DNA of 34,626 bases from NCBI GenBank assembly GCA_014695175.1, contig JACJNV010000118.1, positions 1 to 34,626 of the forward strand, in the 5' to 3' direction. The first letter of the stretch is position 1. The number at the start of each line of letters is the position of its first letter. A program made the position numbers and the translations under genes. A model generated the notes under the pieces. It saw only the letters and a program-made list of their open reading frames with translations, was not told the DNA's origin and did no database searches. This document shows, one piece after another, positions 1 through 9,098 of this stretch. This stretch comes from Microcoleus sp. FACHB-DQ6 (lineage in GTDB: Bacteria > Cyanobacteriota > Cyanobacteriia > Cyanobacteriales > Microcoleaceae).

Positions 1-1
1 T

Positions 2-268
2 ACCATATTGTTGCCAGAAGATTTGAAAGATGTTTTACAGCAGCAGTTCGATCGCCTATCCGAACTAGAAAAACAAGTAATCTCCTTGTTAGCGAAAGAA
101 AGCCAGCCAATCAACCGGGCAAAATTGCTAGAAAATGAGATAATTCCCGCTTCAGATTTGCTAAATGCCTTGCAATCTCTATCGCGGCGCTGCTTGATAG
201 AACAACAAGCAAATTTTTACACGATTTCACCTGTACTGAGGCAATATGCGATAGCCTATGCGATGTAA
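2..268 (+). CDS. C-terminal part of an NB-ARC/AAA-like ATPase effector protein (5' end outside window)
   Basis: The reading frame is open from the window edge (position 2) to a TAA at 266-268, so this is the 3' end of a longer gene. The last ~85 residues look like the winged-helix segment that follows the NTPase domain in many cyanobacterial NB-ARC proteins: a helix with LEKQVISLLA, then a segment containing LLNALQSLSRRCLIEQ, then FYTISPVLRQYAI. In that family the winged helix is often followed by WD40 or TPR repeats; here the protein stops soon after it, so it is a short variant, a truncated gene or a repeat-less signalling ATPase. The TTG at position 8 is not taken as the start because the frame is open upstream. 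Family assignment rests on resemblance of this short segment only. Confidence 0.55.
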   Translation, partial: TILLPEDLKDVLQQQFDRLSELEKQVISLLAKESQPINRAKLLENEIIPASDLLNALQSLSRRCLIEQQANFYTISPVLRQYAIAYAM

Positions 269-345
269 TTGATATCTCTTAGTCTGCGGAGGCAGACTTA
301 GTTTGTATAGCAATTTCAATCGCCGAGTGACTAAATACATAAAAT

Positions 346-383
346 CGCACAAACAAAAACCGGGCAACTCCACAGTTACCCGG
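346..383 (-). terminator. Rho-independent terminator of the aldolase gene
   Basis: Read on the minus strand, CCGGGTAACT (383-374) pairs with AGTTGCCCGG (369-360) around a GTGG loop, with one internal mismatch, and is followed by TTTTTGTTTG. It begins about 50 nt after the aldolase stop codon, which is where a terminator for that gene should be. Confidence 0.75.
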
Positions 384-434
384 CAATCCTAACTTTAGAC
401 TTCAGACAAATCTAAAATCTAAAACCTAAAATTC

Positions 435-1514
435 TTAAACAGCCACAGTCTTCTTAGCAGAAGAGCTCAATTCGCCCTTAGCATACTTAGCTGCAAAATC
501 GTCCAAAGACACTTGCTTAATCTTTGTACCGTTACCAGCGCAACCGAAAGAGTTGTAACGATCGCTACAAACCTTCTGCATATACTTGATCGACGGCTTC
601 AAGAAATGGCGGGGGTCAAACTCATCGGGCTTGGCAAACAAAGCTTCGCGCACTGCAGCAGTAATCGCCAAACGGTTGTCAGTATCGATATTGATCTTGC
701 GAACGCCGCACTTGATGCCCTTTTGGATTTCTTCCACAGGTACGCCGTAGGTTTCGCGGATTTTGCCACCGTTGCTGTTGATGATTTCCAGCAATTCTTG
801 GGGCACAGAAGAAGAACCGTGCATTACCAAGTGAGTATTCGGCAAGCGGCGGTGAATTTCTTCAATGCGGCTGATTGCCAAAATTTCGCCAGTCGGCTTG
901 CGAGTAAACTTGTAAGCGCCGTGAGAAGTGCCGATCGCGACTGCTAGAGCATCAACGCCGGTTTGCTCGACGAAATCAACAGCTTGTTCAGGATCTGTCA
1001 GCAACTGATCGTGAGAAAGCGCACCTTCAAAGCCGTGGCCGTCTTCTGCTTCGCCCATTCCTGTTTCCAGAGAACCCAAGCAACCCAGTTCGCCTTCAAC
1101 GCTAACGCCGATCGAATGAGCAACATTCACCACATCCCGAGTAACTTGAACATTGTACTCGTAGCTGGCCGGAGTCTTAGCATCCGCTTCCAGAGAACCG
1201 TCCATCATCACGCTCGTGAAACCTTGGCGCATGGCAGAATAGCAAGTGCCGGGGGCATTGCCGTGGTCTTGGTGCATGGAAATGGGAATGTGAGGATAGG
1301 TTTCAACTGCTGCCAAAATCAAGTGGCGCAGGAAATTTTCGCCAGCGTAGGAGCGAGCGCCGCGAGAAGCTTGCAGAATCACGGGGCTGTTGGTTTCGTC
1401 AGCAGCGCGCATGATCGCTTGGATTTGCTCCATGTTGTTGACGTTGTAAGCCGGTAGGCCGTAACCATTTTCAGCCGCGTGGTCGAGCAGCAATCGCATA
1501 GGTACAAGCGCCAT
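435..1514 (-). CDS. fbaA: Class II fructose-1,6-bisphosphate aldolase, Calvin-cycle subtype
   Basis: Zn-dependent aldolase that condenses dihydroxyacetone phosphate with glyceraldehyde 3-phosphate or erythrose 4-phosphate, giving fructose 1,6-bisphosphate or sedoheptulose 1,7-bisphosphate in the Calvin cycle, glycolysis and gluconeogenesis; cytosolic. At 359 residues it has the usual length of the CbbA/FbaA-like cyanobacterial form. Visible family motifs are the N-terminal [15 protein letters not shown], the zinc/catalytic region [11 protein letters not shown] near residue 80, the [10 protein letters not shown] segment, the second zinc-ligand region [10 protein letters not shown] and [11 protein letters not shown]. 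The start is well supported: the minus strand reads AGGAGG, then 7-8 nt, then ATG. It is monocistronic in appearance, with a strong terminator 50 nt downstream and a tRNA gene upstream on the same strand. Confidence 0.97.
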   Translation of the reverse strand: MALVPMRLLLDHAAENGYGLPAYNVNNMEQIQAIMRAADETNSPVILQASRGARSYAGENFLRHLILAAVETYPHIPISMHQDHGNAPGTCYSAMRQGFTSVMMDGSLEADAKTPASYEYNVQVTRDVVNVAHSIGVSVEGELGCLGSLETGMGEAEDGHGFEGALSHDQLLTDPEQAVDFVEQTGVDALAVAIGTSHGAYKFTRKPTGEILAISRIEEIHRRLPNTHLVMHGSSSVPQELLEIINSNGGKIRETYGVPVEEIQKGIKCGVRKINIDTDNRLAITAAVREALFAKPDEFDPRHFLKPSIKYMQKVCSDRYNSFGCAGNGTKIKQVSLDDFAAKYAKGELSSSAKKTVAV

Positions 1515-1707
1515 AGATATTCCTCCTAATTATTTGTGATTTTTGGGCAGTGAATTTTGGACAAGCTCAATTCTTACGATAATATTAAGACAATTTGCCA
1601 CCGATCGCGCACTATCTTTCCATATTTACTTAAAAGTTCAAAAAACAAAATTTTGAGTTCCGAGCATTCAACTCAAAACTCAAAATTCTCAACTTACAAA
1701 TTTTTTA

Positions 1708-1779
1708 TGGGTCGCCCGGGATTTGAACCCGAGACCAATCGGTTAAAAGCCGAATGCTCTACCGCTGAGCTAGCGACCC
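1708..1779 (-). tRNA. trnK: tRNA-Lys (anticodon UUU)
   Basis: The minus strand folds as a cloverleaf: acceptor GGGTCGC pairs with GCGACCC, the D arm is GCTC/GAGC, the anticodon loop is CTTTTAA (anticodon TTT) and the T loop is TTCAAAT. The discriminator base is A (position 1708), and CCA is not encoded, as is usual in cyanobacteria. The outermost anticodon-stem pair is a T-T mismatch. Confidence 0.96.
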
Positions 1780-1846
1780 GCGAAAACATTGTTACCGCAC
1801 ACAATTTCTAATAGTAGCACCCCTCATTTGAAATAGCAAGTCTTTT

Positions 1847-2725
1847 TTAAATAAAATTTGCAGTCATGCGAACCAGCATCTCGCAAGTGGCTCCCGGCTG
1901 CAAATAAATCATGTGTTCGCCAGTGTTGAGAGCATTTCGAGGAGCAGTCCAAGGTTCCAAACAGTAAAAATCCTTGCCCTTCAACATCCAGAAAACCAAC
2001 TTCCCATAGCTGGAGTTGTAACTGAGGGTGAGCCGCAAGCCTTGGGCGGCGTCAGTGACAGTAGCAGCAAGACCCGTGAGTTCGTCAAAGGAAACATCAA
2101 TTTCATCCAACGTCGGGTCAAAAACCCCAGTGAAGTAACCCTTTTGATTGGTGTTCTGATCTCTGTACTGCATCCCCGGAATCTCAAAGCGCAGCTTTGA
2201 TTTGTCCGTCGCCAAAAAGTAGGGGTGCAAACCACTAGAAAACGGCATGGGTTCAGCAGACAGATTGGTGTATCGCTGAAAAATTTCCAAAGAATTGCCT
2301 TTAATCTGATAAGTGAAGGCTAGTTGGAAATCAAAGGGATAAACAGCCAGCGTCTTGTCGCAGCTATTGAGAATTAGCGTAAGAGCGGCGCAACCCTCCG
2401 TAACTTGTTCGCCTATTGTCCAAGGCAAGTCTCGAGCAAAGCCGTGCTGTTTGAGCTGACGCTGCACTCCCTTGTGGGCGTAAGTATTGTCGGGGAGATT
2501 GCCGCAGATGGGAAACAGGATGGGAATCCCGCCACGTACAGTCAGATCGGGATTGGCGAACCGTTCCGCGTCCAAGTACAAGATTTCTTTGCCTTCAACC
2601 AGCCAGCTAGTGGCAATACCGCCCCGTTCCGGCACAACTTCTAGAGTAGAGTTAGCCGTTTCGTCGGAGAGGATATAGGTTTTGTACTGCTTTTGCTTGA
2701 GCGCGATCGCAAACACATTTGTCAT
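1847..2725 (-). CDS. Aldose 1-epimerase family protein (galactose-mutarotase-like)
   Basis: Member of the beta-sandwich galactose-mutarotase superfamily, which interconverts alpha and beta anomers of hexoses or hexose 6-phosphates in the cytosol. Family marks are the N-terminal strand region with ERGGIATSW, the sugar-binding segment RGGIPILFPICGNL, the later FSSGLHPYF with the conserved His of the active site, and CLEPWTAPRNALNTG near the C-terminus carrying the conserved Glu. Length (about 292 residues) fits. I prefer the ATG at 2725 (MTNVFAIAL) to the in-frame ATG at 2746, because the seven extra codons are low-complexity ATGATCAATGACC-type sequence; neither start has a convincing Shine-Dalgarno. 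The exact substrate (free hexose or hexose 6-phosphate) cannot be read from the sequence. Confidence 0.85.
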   Translation of the reverse strand: MTNVFAIALKQKQYKTYILSDETANSTLEVVPERGGIATSWLVEGKEILYLDAERFANPDLTVRGGIPILFPICGNLPDNTYAHKGVQRQLKQHGFARDLPWTIGEQVTEGCAALTLILNSCDKTLAVYPFDFQLAFTYQIKGNSLEIFQRYTNLSAEPMPFSSGLHPYFLATDKSKLRFEIPGMQYRDQNTNQKGYFTGVFDPTLDEIDVSFDELTGLAATVTDAAQGLRLTLSYNSSYGKLVFWMLKGKDFYCLEPWTAPRNALNTGEHMIYLQPGATCEMLVRMTANFI

Positions 2726-2853
2726 CGGTAGTAGGTCATTGATCATTGGTTGTCAGTAAATCGGTCGTTAATAATTGGCCGCTAGTATCTTGATGTTCAC
2801 CCATTACCGCCCCTATCCTCCCCCGGGCTCCTCGTTGTTCCGACCCCCATCGA

Positions 2854-4929
2854 CTAACCAATGCTCCCAGCTATAGGAGGCAGGGCGATCCGGTGCTTGG
2901 AGCGTTTGCTGCTGGTACCTGGAACGATCGCTGAGGTGGGCTGCTGTTTGAGTGCGACTTCAAAAGATACAGCCCTGGGGGGAAGATTGCTTTGGGGACT
3001 CGGCACTGCTCCTTGACTGGGAGATGGGGGCGAAATAAACGGTTCTTTGATGAATGGCTCTTTTGTAAATGGCTCTGGTTCCCGGCTGGGATTTTGAGGT
3101 TGAGTGGGGTAGATGCGCGGCGGCAAATTTTGATTCGGAGGCGGGTTTGACTCAATTGCAGGCCCTGTCCCGTTCGGGAAAAATGAGGAGTTGTCGGGCT
3201 GTTGGGGCGCAGCCGGCAAAGTCGGCAAAATCAAAGTAGGTTTGGGTTGTCCGGGGCTTTGCAGATTGCTTTCACCCGAGGTTCCCCCGGAACTTCGCCC
3301 GGGCTGGTATGTACCGCTCTTTGCCGATCCTGGCAATAGAGAATTTGGAGTTTTTAGTGTGGCTCCTGGCTGGACTAGGGCATCGAGAACTACAGAAGAT
3401 CCCATCGGTCGATCGAAAATACTAGAAATTTGCTCGACGCGTTTGAGGATGCGATCGGCAGCAGCTCCCTTAACCACCTTCGGCTGAAACTTTTTCACCT
3501 CCACAGGCAGAAACTCTACCTTCATATTCCGGTCTTTGAGCGATACTTTCAGGACTGCGGTATCGTAATCCCTGCGAGCATTCCCGCCGAATATAAAATT
3601 ACCCAGCGAGTAAACTATCGGGCGGCCCTTGTAAAGTTCTGCACCTTGCAGTACCTGGGGATGGTGTCCCACTACCAAATCAGCTCCTTGGTCGATCGTG
3701 AACCGAGCCAAATCAATCTGCCAGTCCCCCGGATAATCGGCCAATTCGACTCCCCAGTGGTAATTAACAATAATCCAGTCTACCTGACCCCTAAGAGCTC
3801 GAATATCCTCGGCCACGCGATTGTTGCGGCGGGGGTTAGTGCCCGCTTTCCCTTGGTCGGCGACGTGAAGCTCGGCATCGTAATAACCGAGATAGGCAAT
3901 CCGCTGACCCTTAACTTCAATAATATCTGGACGCCTCGCTTCTTTAATATCTCTGCCGGCTCCCAGGTGTTGAATCCCACTATTATCTAGAGTATTCATC
4001 GTCTCCACCAGCCCCGGTTCCTCGTAATCCATAGCGCGGCTATTTGCCAGATTGACAATATCCACTCCTCCGGCTGTTAATACTTTCACCGATTCTGGAG
4101 CGGCTTTAAAATTTAATTGTTTTTGGCCAGACCCCAATGTAGAGCGAGTCAGGGAGTTTTCTAGGTTAACCATCGCCACATCTGCTTGCCGGTACTCGTC
4201 CATATTGGCGAAAGCCCATTGGTGATCGTTGGCCGCAGATGCTCCGAGCGCATCCGATAGATTCACATTTCCTCCGAACATCAGCGTTACTGTTGGGTCG
4301 TAAGGATTAGCAACTTGCTTTTGCTGTACTACTGGTACCACTTCTAAGGCCGCTTGCACCGTATCCGCACGTTTTGGAGGTGGCCCCGACATGACCGCAG
4401 TTTGCTGGTAGCCGGATACTGGGGATACTAACCGCAGGGTCAGAGCTTCGTGGTAGCTGACCCAACACCCTAAAATAAATGAGGCAAGTGCCGATCCCAC
4501 TAGCAGCAGAGAACGATACGTTTTAAATTTAACCCAATCGACGGCCGGTAGGGAACGGTAACGCCGCCGCTGGCGGTTGGCGGGAGTGACAATTCGCACT
4601 GACTGTTTCCAGAGAATGTCTGCATCCCCAGCCAAGCGCGCGTGAATTCGCACTCCTTCTACTGCTGGCGAGTTGAGTCTCCAGAGTTGGTGGCAAATAA
4701 ATTTGACTAAGCCTTCCCGGAGAGTGCTCCCGAGTAATGTAGTATCTGGCGCAAATTCGCGCTGGAATTCTACGAGGATTTGGACGCAGCCTGCCTGAGC
4801 CTGTTCGACGCGGGCATAAATCCCTTCGGGTCGCAGCAAGCTGTCAATCCAATAATTTAGGGCTTGAAAGTTGCCCGATCGCGCTAGCTCCAAAATAGAC
4901 GGCTGCGACCAATTTTCTGCGTACACCAT
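2854..4929 (-). CDS. CapA family protein (PGA_cap metallophosphatase-like fold), membrane-anchored
   Basis: About 691 residues in four parts. Residues 1-130 are a cyanobacterial N-terminal domain I cannot name; 138-157 are a single transmembrane segment; about 212-470 are a CapA domain of the calcineurin-like phosphoesterase type; about 490-690 are a Pro/Ser/Gln-rich low-complexity tail. CapA motifs are present as MVNLENSLT, IVNLANS, NYHWGVE, VVGHHPQVLQG and VYSLGNFIFGG. Two usual metal-site positions differ: the GD at the start of the domain is GGN (N221), and the NNH element is NSR (S297, R298). The ATG at 4929 is chosen because AAGGAGG lies 7 nt upstream. In poly-gamma-glutamate systems CapA supports polymer export, but no capB/capC lies nearby, so the role here is unknown; a cell-surface function is inferred from the anchor. 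Confidence 0.85.
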   Translation of the reverse strand: MVYAENWSQPSILELARSGNFQALNYWIDSLLRPEGIYARVEQAQAGCVQILVEFQREFAPDTTLLGSTLREGLVKFICHQLWRLNSPAVEGVRIHARLAGDADILWKQSVRIVTPANRQRRRYRSLPAVDWVKFKTYRSLLLVGSALASFILGCWVSYHEALTLRLVSPVSGYQQTAVMSGPPPKRADTVQAALEVVPVVQQKQVANPYDPTVTLMFGGNVNLSDALGASAANDHQWAFANMDEYRQADVAMVNLENSLTRSTLGSGQKQLNFKAAPESVKVLTAGGVDIVNLANSRAMDYEEPGLVETMNTLDNSGIQHLGAGRDIKEARRPDIIEVKGQRIAYLGYYDAELHVADQGKAGTNPRRNNRVAEDIRALRGQVDWIIVNYHWGVELADYPGDWQIDLARFTIDQGADLVVGHHPQVLQGAELYKGRPIVYSLGNFIFGGNARRDYDTAVLKVSLKDRNMKVEFLPVEVKKFQPKVVKGAAADRILKRVEQISSIFDRPMGSSVVLDALVQPGATLKTPNSLLPGSAKSGTYQPGRSSGGTSGESNLQSPGQPKPTLILPTLPAAPQQPDNSSFFPNGTGPAIESNPPPNQNLPPRIYPTQPQNPSREPEPFTKEPFIKEPFISPPSPSQGAVPSPQSNLPPRAVSFEVALKQQPTSAIVPGTSSKRSKHRIALPPIAGSIG

Positions 4930-5110
4930 CAATTAGCCTCCTTAATACGCACGAGCGATGACTCCAATTTGTTTTGAACGGAACCGCAATTCTTTTAGCT
5001 TAACCGCCACAGGTTCCGCTGCCCGTTTTGAAGCTTGTTGTTGGCCGCCACCATTTTCTACATTTAGGGGCTGCCTGCTGTCAGTGATTTTTATCACACT
5101 TCGGTCAATC

Positions 5111-5142
5111 GATTTTAGATTTTAGATTTTAGATTTTAGATT
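5111..5142. repeat. Heptamer short tandem repeat, (GATTTTA)x4.5
   Basis: Four perfect tandem GATTTTA units plus GATT. The reverse complement, TAAAATC, is the same heptamer seen just before the glycosyltransferase gene at 10128 and, more weakly, near 403-426. Short heptamer tandem repeats of this sort are common between cyanobacterial genes. Confidence 0.85.
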
Positions 5143-5168
5143 GAGTTCACAGAGGGTACTCGGGGCCA

Positions 5169-5258
5169 GAACAAAAGTCGAAACAAAAGGTTTCTGGGGG
5201 AGTTGAGGTAGAAAAGAGGGAGGTTTATGAGGCAGAGTCTGTTGTTATTGTCGCTGTT
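5169..5258. repeat. Degenerate direct repeat, copy 1
   Basis: Shares GTCGAAAC, AGGTTTCTGGGGGA, TTGAGG and TGAGGCAGAGTCTGTTGTTATTGT, in the same order and spacing, with positions 5332-5421. Confidence 0.75.
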
Positions 5259-5331
5259 TGAGAGTCGCTTTAAAGCTTCGGCTTTGAAATTTGAGATTTA
5301 AGATTGAGCCAACAGGCGTTAGCGGGCGATC

Positions 5332-5421
5332 GCACAAACGTCGAAACCATAGGTTTCTGGGGGACTTGAGGCAAAAGAGATCGAGATTTTTGAGGCAGAG
5401 TCTGTTGTTATTGTTGCTGTT
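5332..5421. repeat. Degenerate direct repeat, copy 2
   Basis: Second copy of the segment at 5169-5258; the best-conserved block is the final TGAGGCAGAGTCTGTTGTTA. Confidence 0.75.
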
Positions 5422-5698
5422 AATCGCGTGCCGTCGTCAAGTCCTAATCCTCCGATCTATGCTGGCAAATGCCTCTCACGAGGGATGCCACTGGCTGCAC
5501 AACCTGTAATTGGATAAATGGCGTACTAGATAGATTTGGTGGTAAAATCAAATTTGGTAACTCCCATCGGTACCAAAGTTGCGGAAAACGTGAAACTGGC
5601 CAGTCCACACGGCTGTGCCTTCCGATGTAAAACCCAAAGTACGTTACGGTAAACAGACCATATTTTAAGCAAGTTACACTGCGCAGGAGAACTGACAA

Positions 5699-6010
5699 AT
5701 GCTACAGCGCAAAATCTATCAACTCTGTTGTGATGGTCGTGAGGTTTCTATTTTTCTTCGAGATCAGCAACGTTGGATAGAGCGCGCTCGTATCCTAGAT
5801 ATTGAAGGGGATCTAGTCACGCTGCGCTACGAAACCGACGAAGAAGACGAAATCAGCTCCTGGGAAGAAATGGTGCGTCTCGAAAGTATTGGCTCTGTGT
5901 CCCAGAAGTTGGCTTCGGTATCCCGAACTAACTGCGAACCCCTAGTTTCTGACGATTGTCCCGAAGCCGAACAAATTCGCAATCACTACCCGGACTCGAA
6001 TTTGGAATAG
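5699..6010 (+). CDS. Small conserved cyanobacterial protein, probably DUF6679 family
   Basis: 103 residues. The N-terminal ~70 are compact and look highly conserved: an opening RKIYQLCCDGREVSIFLRD strand pattern, WIERARILDIEGDLVTLRYE, then an acidic DEEDEISSWEEMVRLESI. The alternating strand pattern suggests a small beta-barrel-like or RNA/protein-binding fold, but that is inference. The C-terminal 30 residues look variable. Start choice is firm: AGGAGA is followed 7 nt later by ATG. The gene is flanked by its own strong terminator (6045-6077), so it seems monocistronic. I recall this family as DUF6679, of unknown function; the DUF number is from memory and is the least certain part of this entry. 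Confidence 0.75.
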   Translation: MLQRKIYQLCCDGREVSIFLRDQQRWIERARILDIEGDLVTLRYETDEEDEISSWEEMVRLESIGSVSQKLASVSRTNCEPLVSDDCPEAEQIRNHYPDSNLE

Positions 6011-6044
6011 TTTTGAGCTCGCGCTTGAGGCACAAGGAAAACTT

Positions 6045-6077
6045 GGGGGAAAAGAAAACGACTTTTCTCCCTTTTTT
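6045..6077 (+). terminator. Rho-independent terminator
   Basis: GGGGGAAAAG (6045-6054) pairs over ten positions, including one G-U, with CTTTTCTCCC (6062-6071) around a 7-nt loop, followed by TTTTTT. It lies 35 nt after the stop codon of the gene ending at 6010. The remaining bases to 6332 hold one AAACCGGGTTT palindrome (6250-6260) and nothing else I can name. Confidence 0.85.
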
Positions 6078-6332
6078 GTGGAGAAATTACGCCAAAAACC
6101 CAGTTTATGTCAAAAATATTCTGGGTTGTAACCGCATAAGCTATTTTGCCTTTAAATTTAAGCTTGATGGCGGAATCTCCCGCCCACCCCACAACAGCGT
6201 AAGTACACAGTAGTTTAAAAATTCAATACGGGACAGCTTACCCCTGCTGAAACCGGGTTTTTTGTGTGGGTGCGTCTAGGACTGTTCTTTTGTTTCCTTT
6301 GCCTGTGGGCTGGTTTCAAGGTGCCCGACAGC

Positions 6333-8042
6333 TTATTCGCCGTCTGTTTCGCCATCTAGGAAAAGTTCGGACTCCGGTATCGCTTTAAAGACGGGGCAGA
6401 AACCGTCGGGGGTAACTTTAAAGCCAAACAAAGCACTGGACTGGTTCCAACAGCGCTGGCTGCGGTAGTGCTGGCAATTACCGCAGCATTCGAGGTTGGC
6501 CTGAACGGCGCTGCCTTGAAAAAGGAGTTCCCGCTGGGAGATGCCGCGGAGTACCAGTTCTTCGCCTTGCCAGCGCGCTTCTACCAAACCGGTATCGGCA
6601 AAATTGGCCCACCGAGGATCGGCTGTAATCGGACTCGGCAAGCTAATTGCTACCTCTGTCCCCAATTCGCTGAGTTCTCCCTCATAGTTAGTTTCTGGGA
6701 TAGCGGGCTGCAAAAACATTTCTCCGATAGGCAATTCGACCAGTGTTCCGGCCGCCGGAGTGTGCAACTGGTAGCGGTTTCGCAGCTCGTCCAAGTTAGC
6801 CAAGTCAGCCAAATATGCAGGGGAACCGTGGAGTAAAATTACGTGCTGGGGACGCAAATTGTGGATGAGTTGGGTCGTCCCCGGCCCGTCGCAGTGTTCG
6901 GCTAGCAGATAAGTTTCGACACTTCTGATTCCACCAGATTCGGGCCTGTTGGGCAGCCAGTTGCTGACGGGATATCCTGGTTTTTGAGGCGCGAGCAAAA
7001 TCCAAGGATTTGTGCCATCGGCAACATACAAAGGCAAATCAGCTATTTGGTCAGTAATCACAATACAGGGCGTGGCTCCCAATCCGGGGCGTTGTTCGGG
7101 AGACAGCCGACGGACGCGGGGTTTCACCCTTTCGTCCCAAAACAAAGGTTGGTGCAGAGCAAAATTTTGGACGGCGGTGGGAAATTGGTGTAGCAGCTCC
7201 AGATAAGCGTCGCACCCGTCGGCGACAGTGCCGTCTACCCAAATATCCAAGTCGCGGCCCGTAAAGTAGTGGTGACTGCGGAGCAGCATCAGCATTTCTT
7301 GGCCCAAACCAAGGGCCGGCGCGGGCAGCAGTACCGAGTACCCGTCGGCGAGGGCGCGGTGGATGCGATCGGCTAACTGATTTTCTAGTTGTCGGCGGTG
7401 AGGGTGGCGCGCCGTGCCGTAACTGCCTTCCAAAATTAACACATCCGGCTTCATGCCCCTGAGTTCTCCCAGGGGCAAACCTTCCACCAAACGAGAATTG
7501 GACAGGAAAAAGTCGCCCGTGTAAACCACGGTGTAGGTGCGGTGCGGGGCGGCATAAGTCAGCAGCACAGTCGCCGCTCCGGGCAAATGACCCGACGGGA
7601 ACAACTGCACGCTCAGTCCTGGGCGCACTTCAAGCGGCGACTGCCAGGGCAGTCCCTGACAGAACCTGGACTCTGGCTGCTGAGCCAGTTCTGGCCAGTT
7701 GAGCGGTAGCAGTCGCGCTGTCACTTCGCTGGCGTAAATTGGCAAGTGGGGGAAAGATTGATGGAGTGCTAGCAAACCTCTGGCATGGTCAGAGTGGGCG
7801 TGGGTACACACCACAAAATCGGCTGGCAGCGATCGATTTAGTGTCGCTGACAGCGGTGCAATATCCTCTACACCGCAGTCGAGTAAAATGCGGTGCGGCC
7901 CCATTCGCACTAGGAGACAGACACCTTCTTGGGCGTGGCCTGCGCCGTAAGGTAAACAATCGAGATCCATCACTGCGGTTAGCTCCCTGCTTTGCACGCA
8001 ACTTGCAGTATCGCCACATTTAAAGATTGGTTGCGACTGCAT
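6333..8042 (-). CDS. MBL-fold metallo-hydrolase, beta-CASP/RNase J-like organisation
   Basis: 569 residues. The metallo-beta-lactamase core has the HxHxDH motif as HAHSDH at residues 81-86, followed by SGHLPGAA and VVYTGDFF, which carry further zinc ligands. After it come a LILEGSYGT segment and a beta-CASP-like insertion, then the returning HVILLHG strand with the last His. This organisation is that of RNA-processing or mRNA 3'-end-type MBL enzymes, so a nuclease activity is plausible but unproven. The C-terminus has a Cys cluster (CCGNCQHYRSQRCW, later FCPVF) that could bind metal. The real start may be the Met at codon 25 (position 7970, MDLDCLPYGAG), since the conserved part begins there and the 24 residues before it look unlike the family; neither start has a clear ribosome site. 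Confidence 0.8.
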   Translation of the reverse strand: MQSQPIFKCGDTASCVQSRELTAVMDLDCLPYGAGHAQEGVCLLVRMGPHRILLDCGVEDIAPLSATLNRSLPADFVVCTHAHSDHARGLLALHQSFPHLPIYASEVTARLLPLNWPELAQQPESRFCQGLPWQSPLEVRPGLSVQLFPSGHLPGAATVLLTYAAPHRTYTVVYTGDFFLSNSRLVEGLPLGELRGMKPDVLILEGSYGTARHPHRRQLENQLADRIHRALADGYSVLLPAPALGLGQEMLMLLRSHHYFTGRDLDIWVDGTVADGCDAYLELLHQFPTAVQNFALHQPLFWDERVKPRVRRLSPEQRPGLGATPCIVITDQIADLPLYVADGTNPWILLAPQKPGYPVSNWLPNRPESGGIRSVETYLLAEHCDGPGTTQLIHNLRPQHVILLHGSPAYLADLANLDELRNRYQLHTPAAGTLVELPIGEMFLQPAIPETNYEGELSELGTEVAISLPSPITADPRWANFADTGLVEARWQGEELVLRGISQRELLFQGSAVQANLECCGNCQHYRSQRCWNQSSALFGFKVTPDGFCPVFKAIPESELFLDGETDGE

Positions 8043-8071
8043 TCATTCGATCAAGTTCAGTCTCGGACGCT

Positions 8072-8142
8072 GAAACCGGGTTTGATGAACGAAAACACTT
8101 TGTTGTCGCCCTCGCTCCCGGTTAAAAAAACCCGGTTTATCA
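8072..8142. repeat. Inverted pair of AAACCGGGTTT palindromes
   Basis: AAACCGGGTTTGAT at 8073-8086 and its inverted form ATAAACCGGGTTT (read on minus, 8140-8128) face each other. The same AAACCGGGTTT unit recurs at 6250-6260 and 9776-9786, so it is a dispersed palindromic repeat in this genome. Confidence 0.7.
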
Positions 8143-8882
8143 AACTTCTGGTGCGTAAGCCCTGGAGCTAAATGTTTGCTCGAAGGCTCCGCTTCCCGTT
8201 AAAGGGAAGTAATTGCACTTAACATTTGATGCAGCGCCAAGAAGGCGATTTTCCGAAGGCATTTGCCTGACGGGCATTCAACCTTCCACAAAGTTCATGC
8301 TACTGGTTCTGGCATCAAAAGTTACATTTTATTGCACCATGTAAGAGTAGCCAACTCGATCTCATATTCTGAGTTTTAAACTTTTTTCCACAATTTGCGC
8401 CTGCTAAAAGCTAGTCTTTTTTATGAGAAGATTTTAATTCAGATGTCCAAAGATCTTGATAAAACTTTACAATTCTTCATTTTTAGGATGTTGAGGGCCG
8501 TGTATTGTCCAATCTGAAAAACGGAGAACCAGCATGGGGCTAGCTAACTGCTTTTGTCCGGGCAGACAGAGGCTTTATGAGTTTGCTCGGTTTCTTTGTA
8601 AAAGTTTGATACATTCTTCTAAGCAAACCTTGTGGCTATACAGGAGAGAGTTTAAATGGCTTTTTGACCCTGCCCAAAAACGGATGTAAGTTTCCCAGAG
8701 GAATCGCCAGCAGCCCAAAGTTTTAGACTCGTGTTCAAGCTCCAGATTCATCTGTGAAGTAAATCTCCAATCGTTCGACTGAGCGCGCCTCGACTGAGCT
8801 GGACTCGACGGCTCGCCCAACGTCTCGCCGAAGTCTCAAAACTCAAATCTAAAATCGGCTGACTGCCCCATAATAGGTTTGT

Positions 8883-9098
8883 TTACTCCGCTCCTTGACT
8901 AGGGGACAAAACGATCTCTTTTTTTGTTTTACCCCAAACATAACCAGATAAATCCCCCGACAATGGATGATATTTATCCTGTACAAATCCCACTAACTTG
9001 CCAGAAATAATCTCAGGTATATGAGTCTCCAACCAGTCTGTAACATTCGGTTTTTTATCATTTAGATATTCTTTGGAGTGGGGTTTTTGAGCTGTTTG
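8883..9098 (-). pseudogene. 3' remnant of an unidentified protein-coding gene
   Basis: The minus strand encodes 71 protein-like residues ending at a TAA (8885-8883), including KEYLNDKKPNVTDWLETHIP, SGKLVGFVQDKYHPLSG and YVWGKTKKEIVLSPS. There is no start codon near the beginning, and a TGA (9101-9099) stands immediately before it, so the 5' part of the gene is gone. Residue composition (Trp, Tyr, paired Lys/Glu, clear hydrophobic pattern) differs from neighbouring noncoding translations, which is why I call it genuine former coding sequence. I do not recognise the family. Confidence 0.5.

Larger units (their letters stand above)
4930..5698. other. Gene-free intergenic region with repeats
   Basis: No open frame here has recognisable protein character. 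It holds a TAAAATC-type heptamer array (5111-5142) and two degenerate copies of a segment of about 90 bp (5169-5258 and 5332-5421). The last 50 bases are the leader of the next gene. Confidence 0.6.

Noticed and set aside
513-1457. Long open frames opposite the aldolase gene
   Set aside because: They are antisense shadows of the well-supported aldolase; composition mirrors its codons and no domain is recognisable.
5111-5142. CRISPR array
   Set aside because: Units are only 7 bp with no spacers; it is a short tandem repeat. No cas genes are in the window.
8575-8820. 81-codon open frame on the minus strand in the gene-poor gap
   Set aside because: No recognisable family, low-complexity start and no ribosome site; likely chance.
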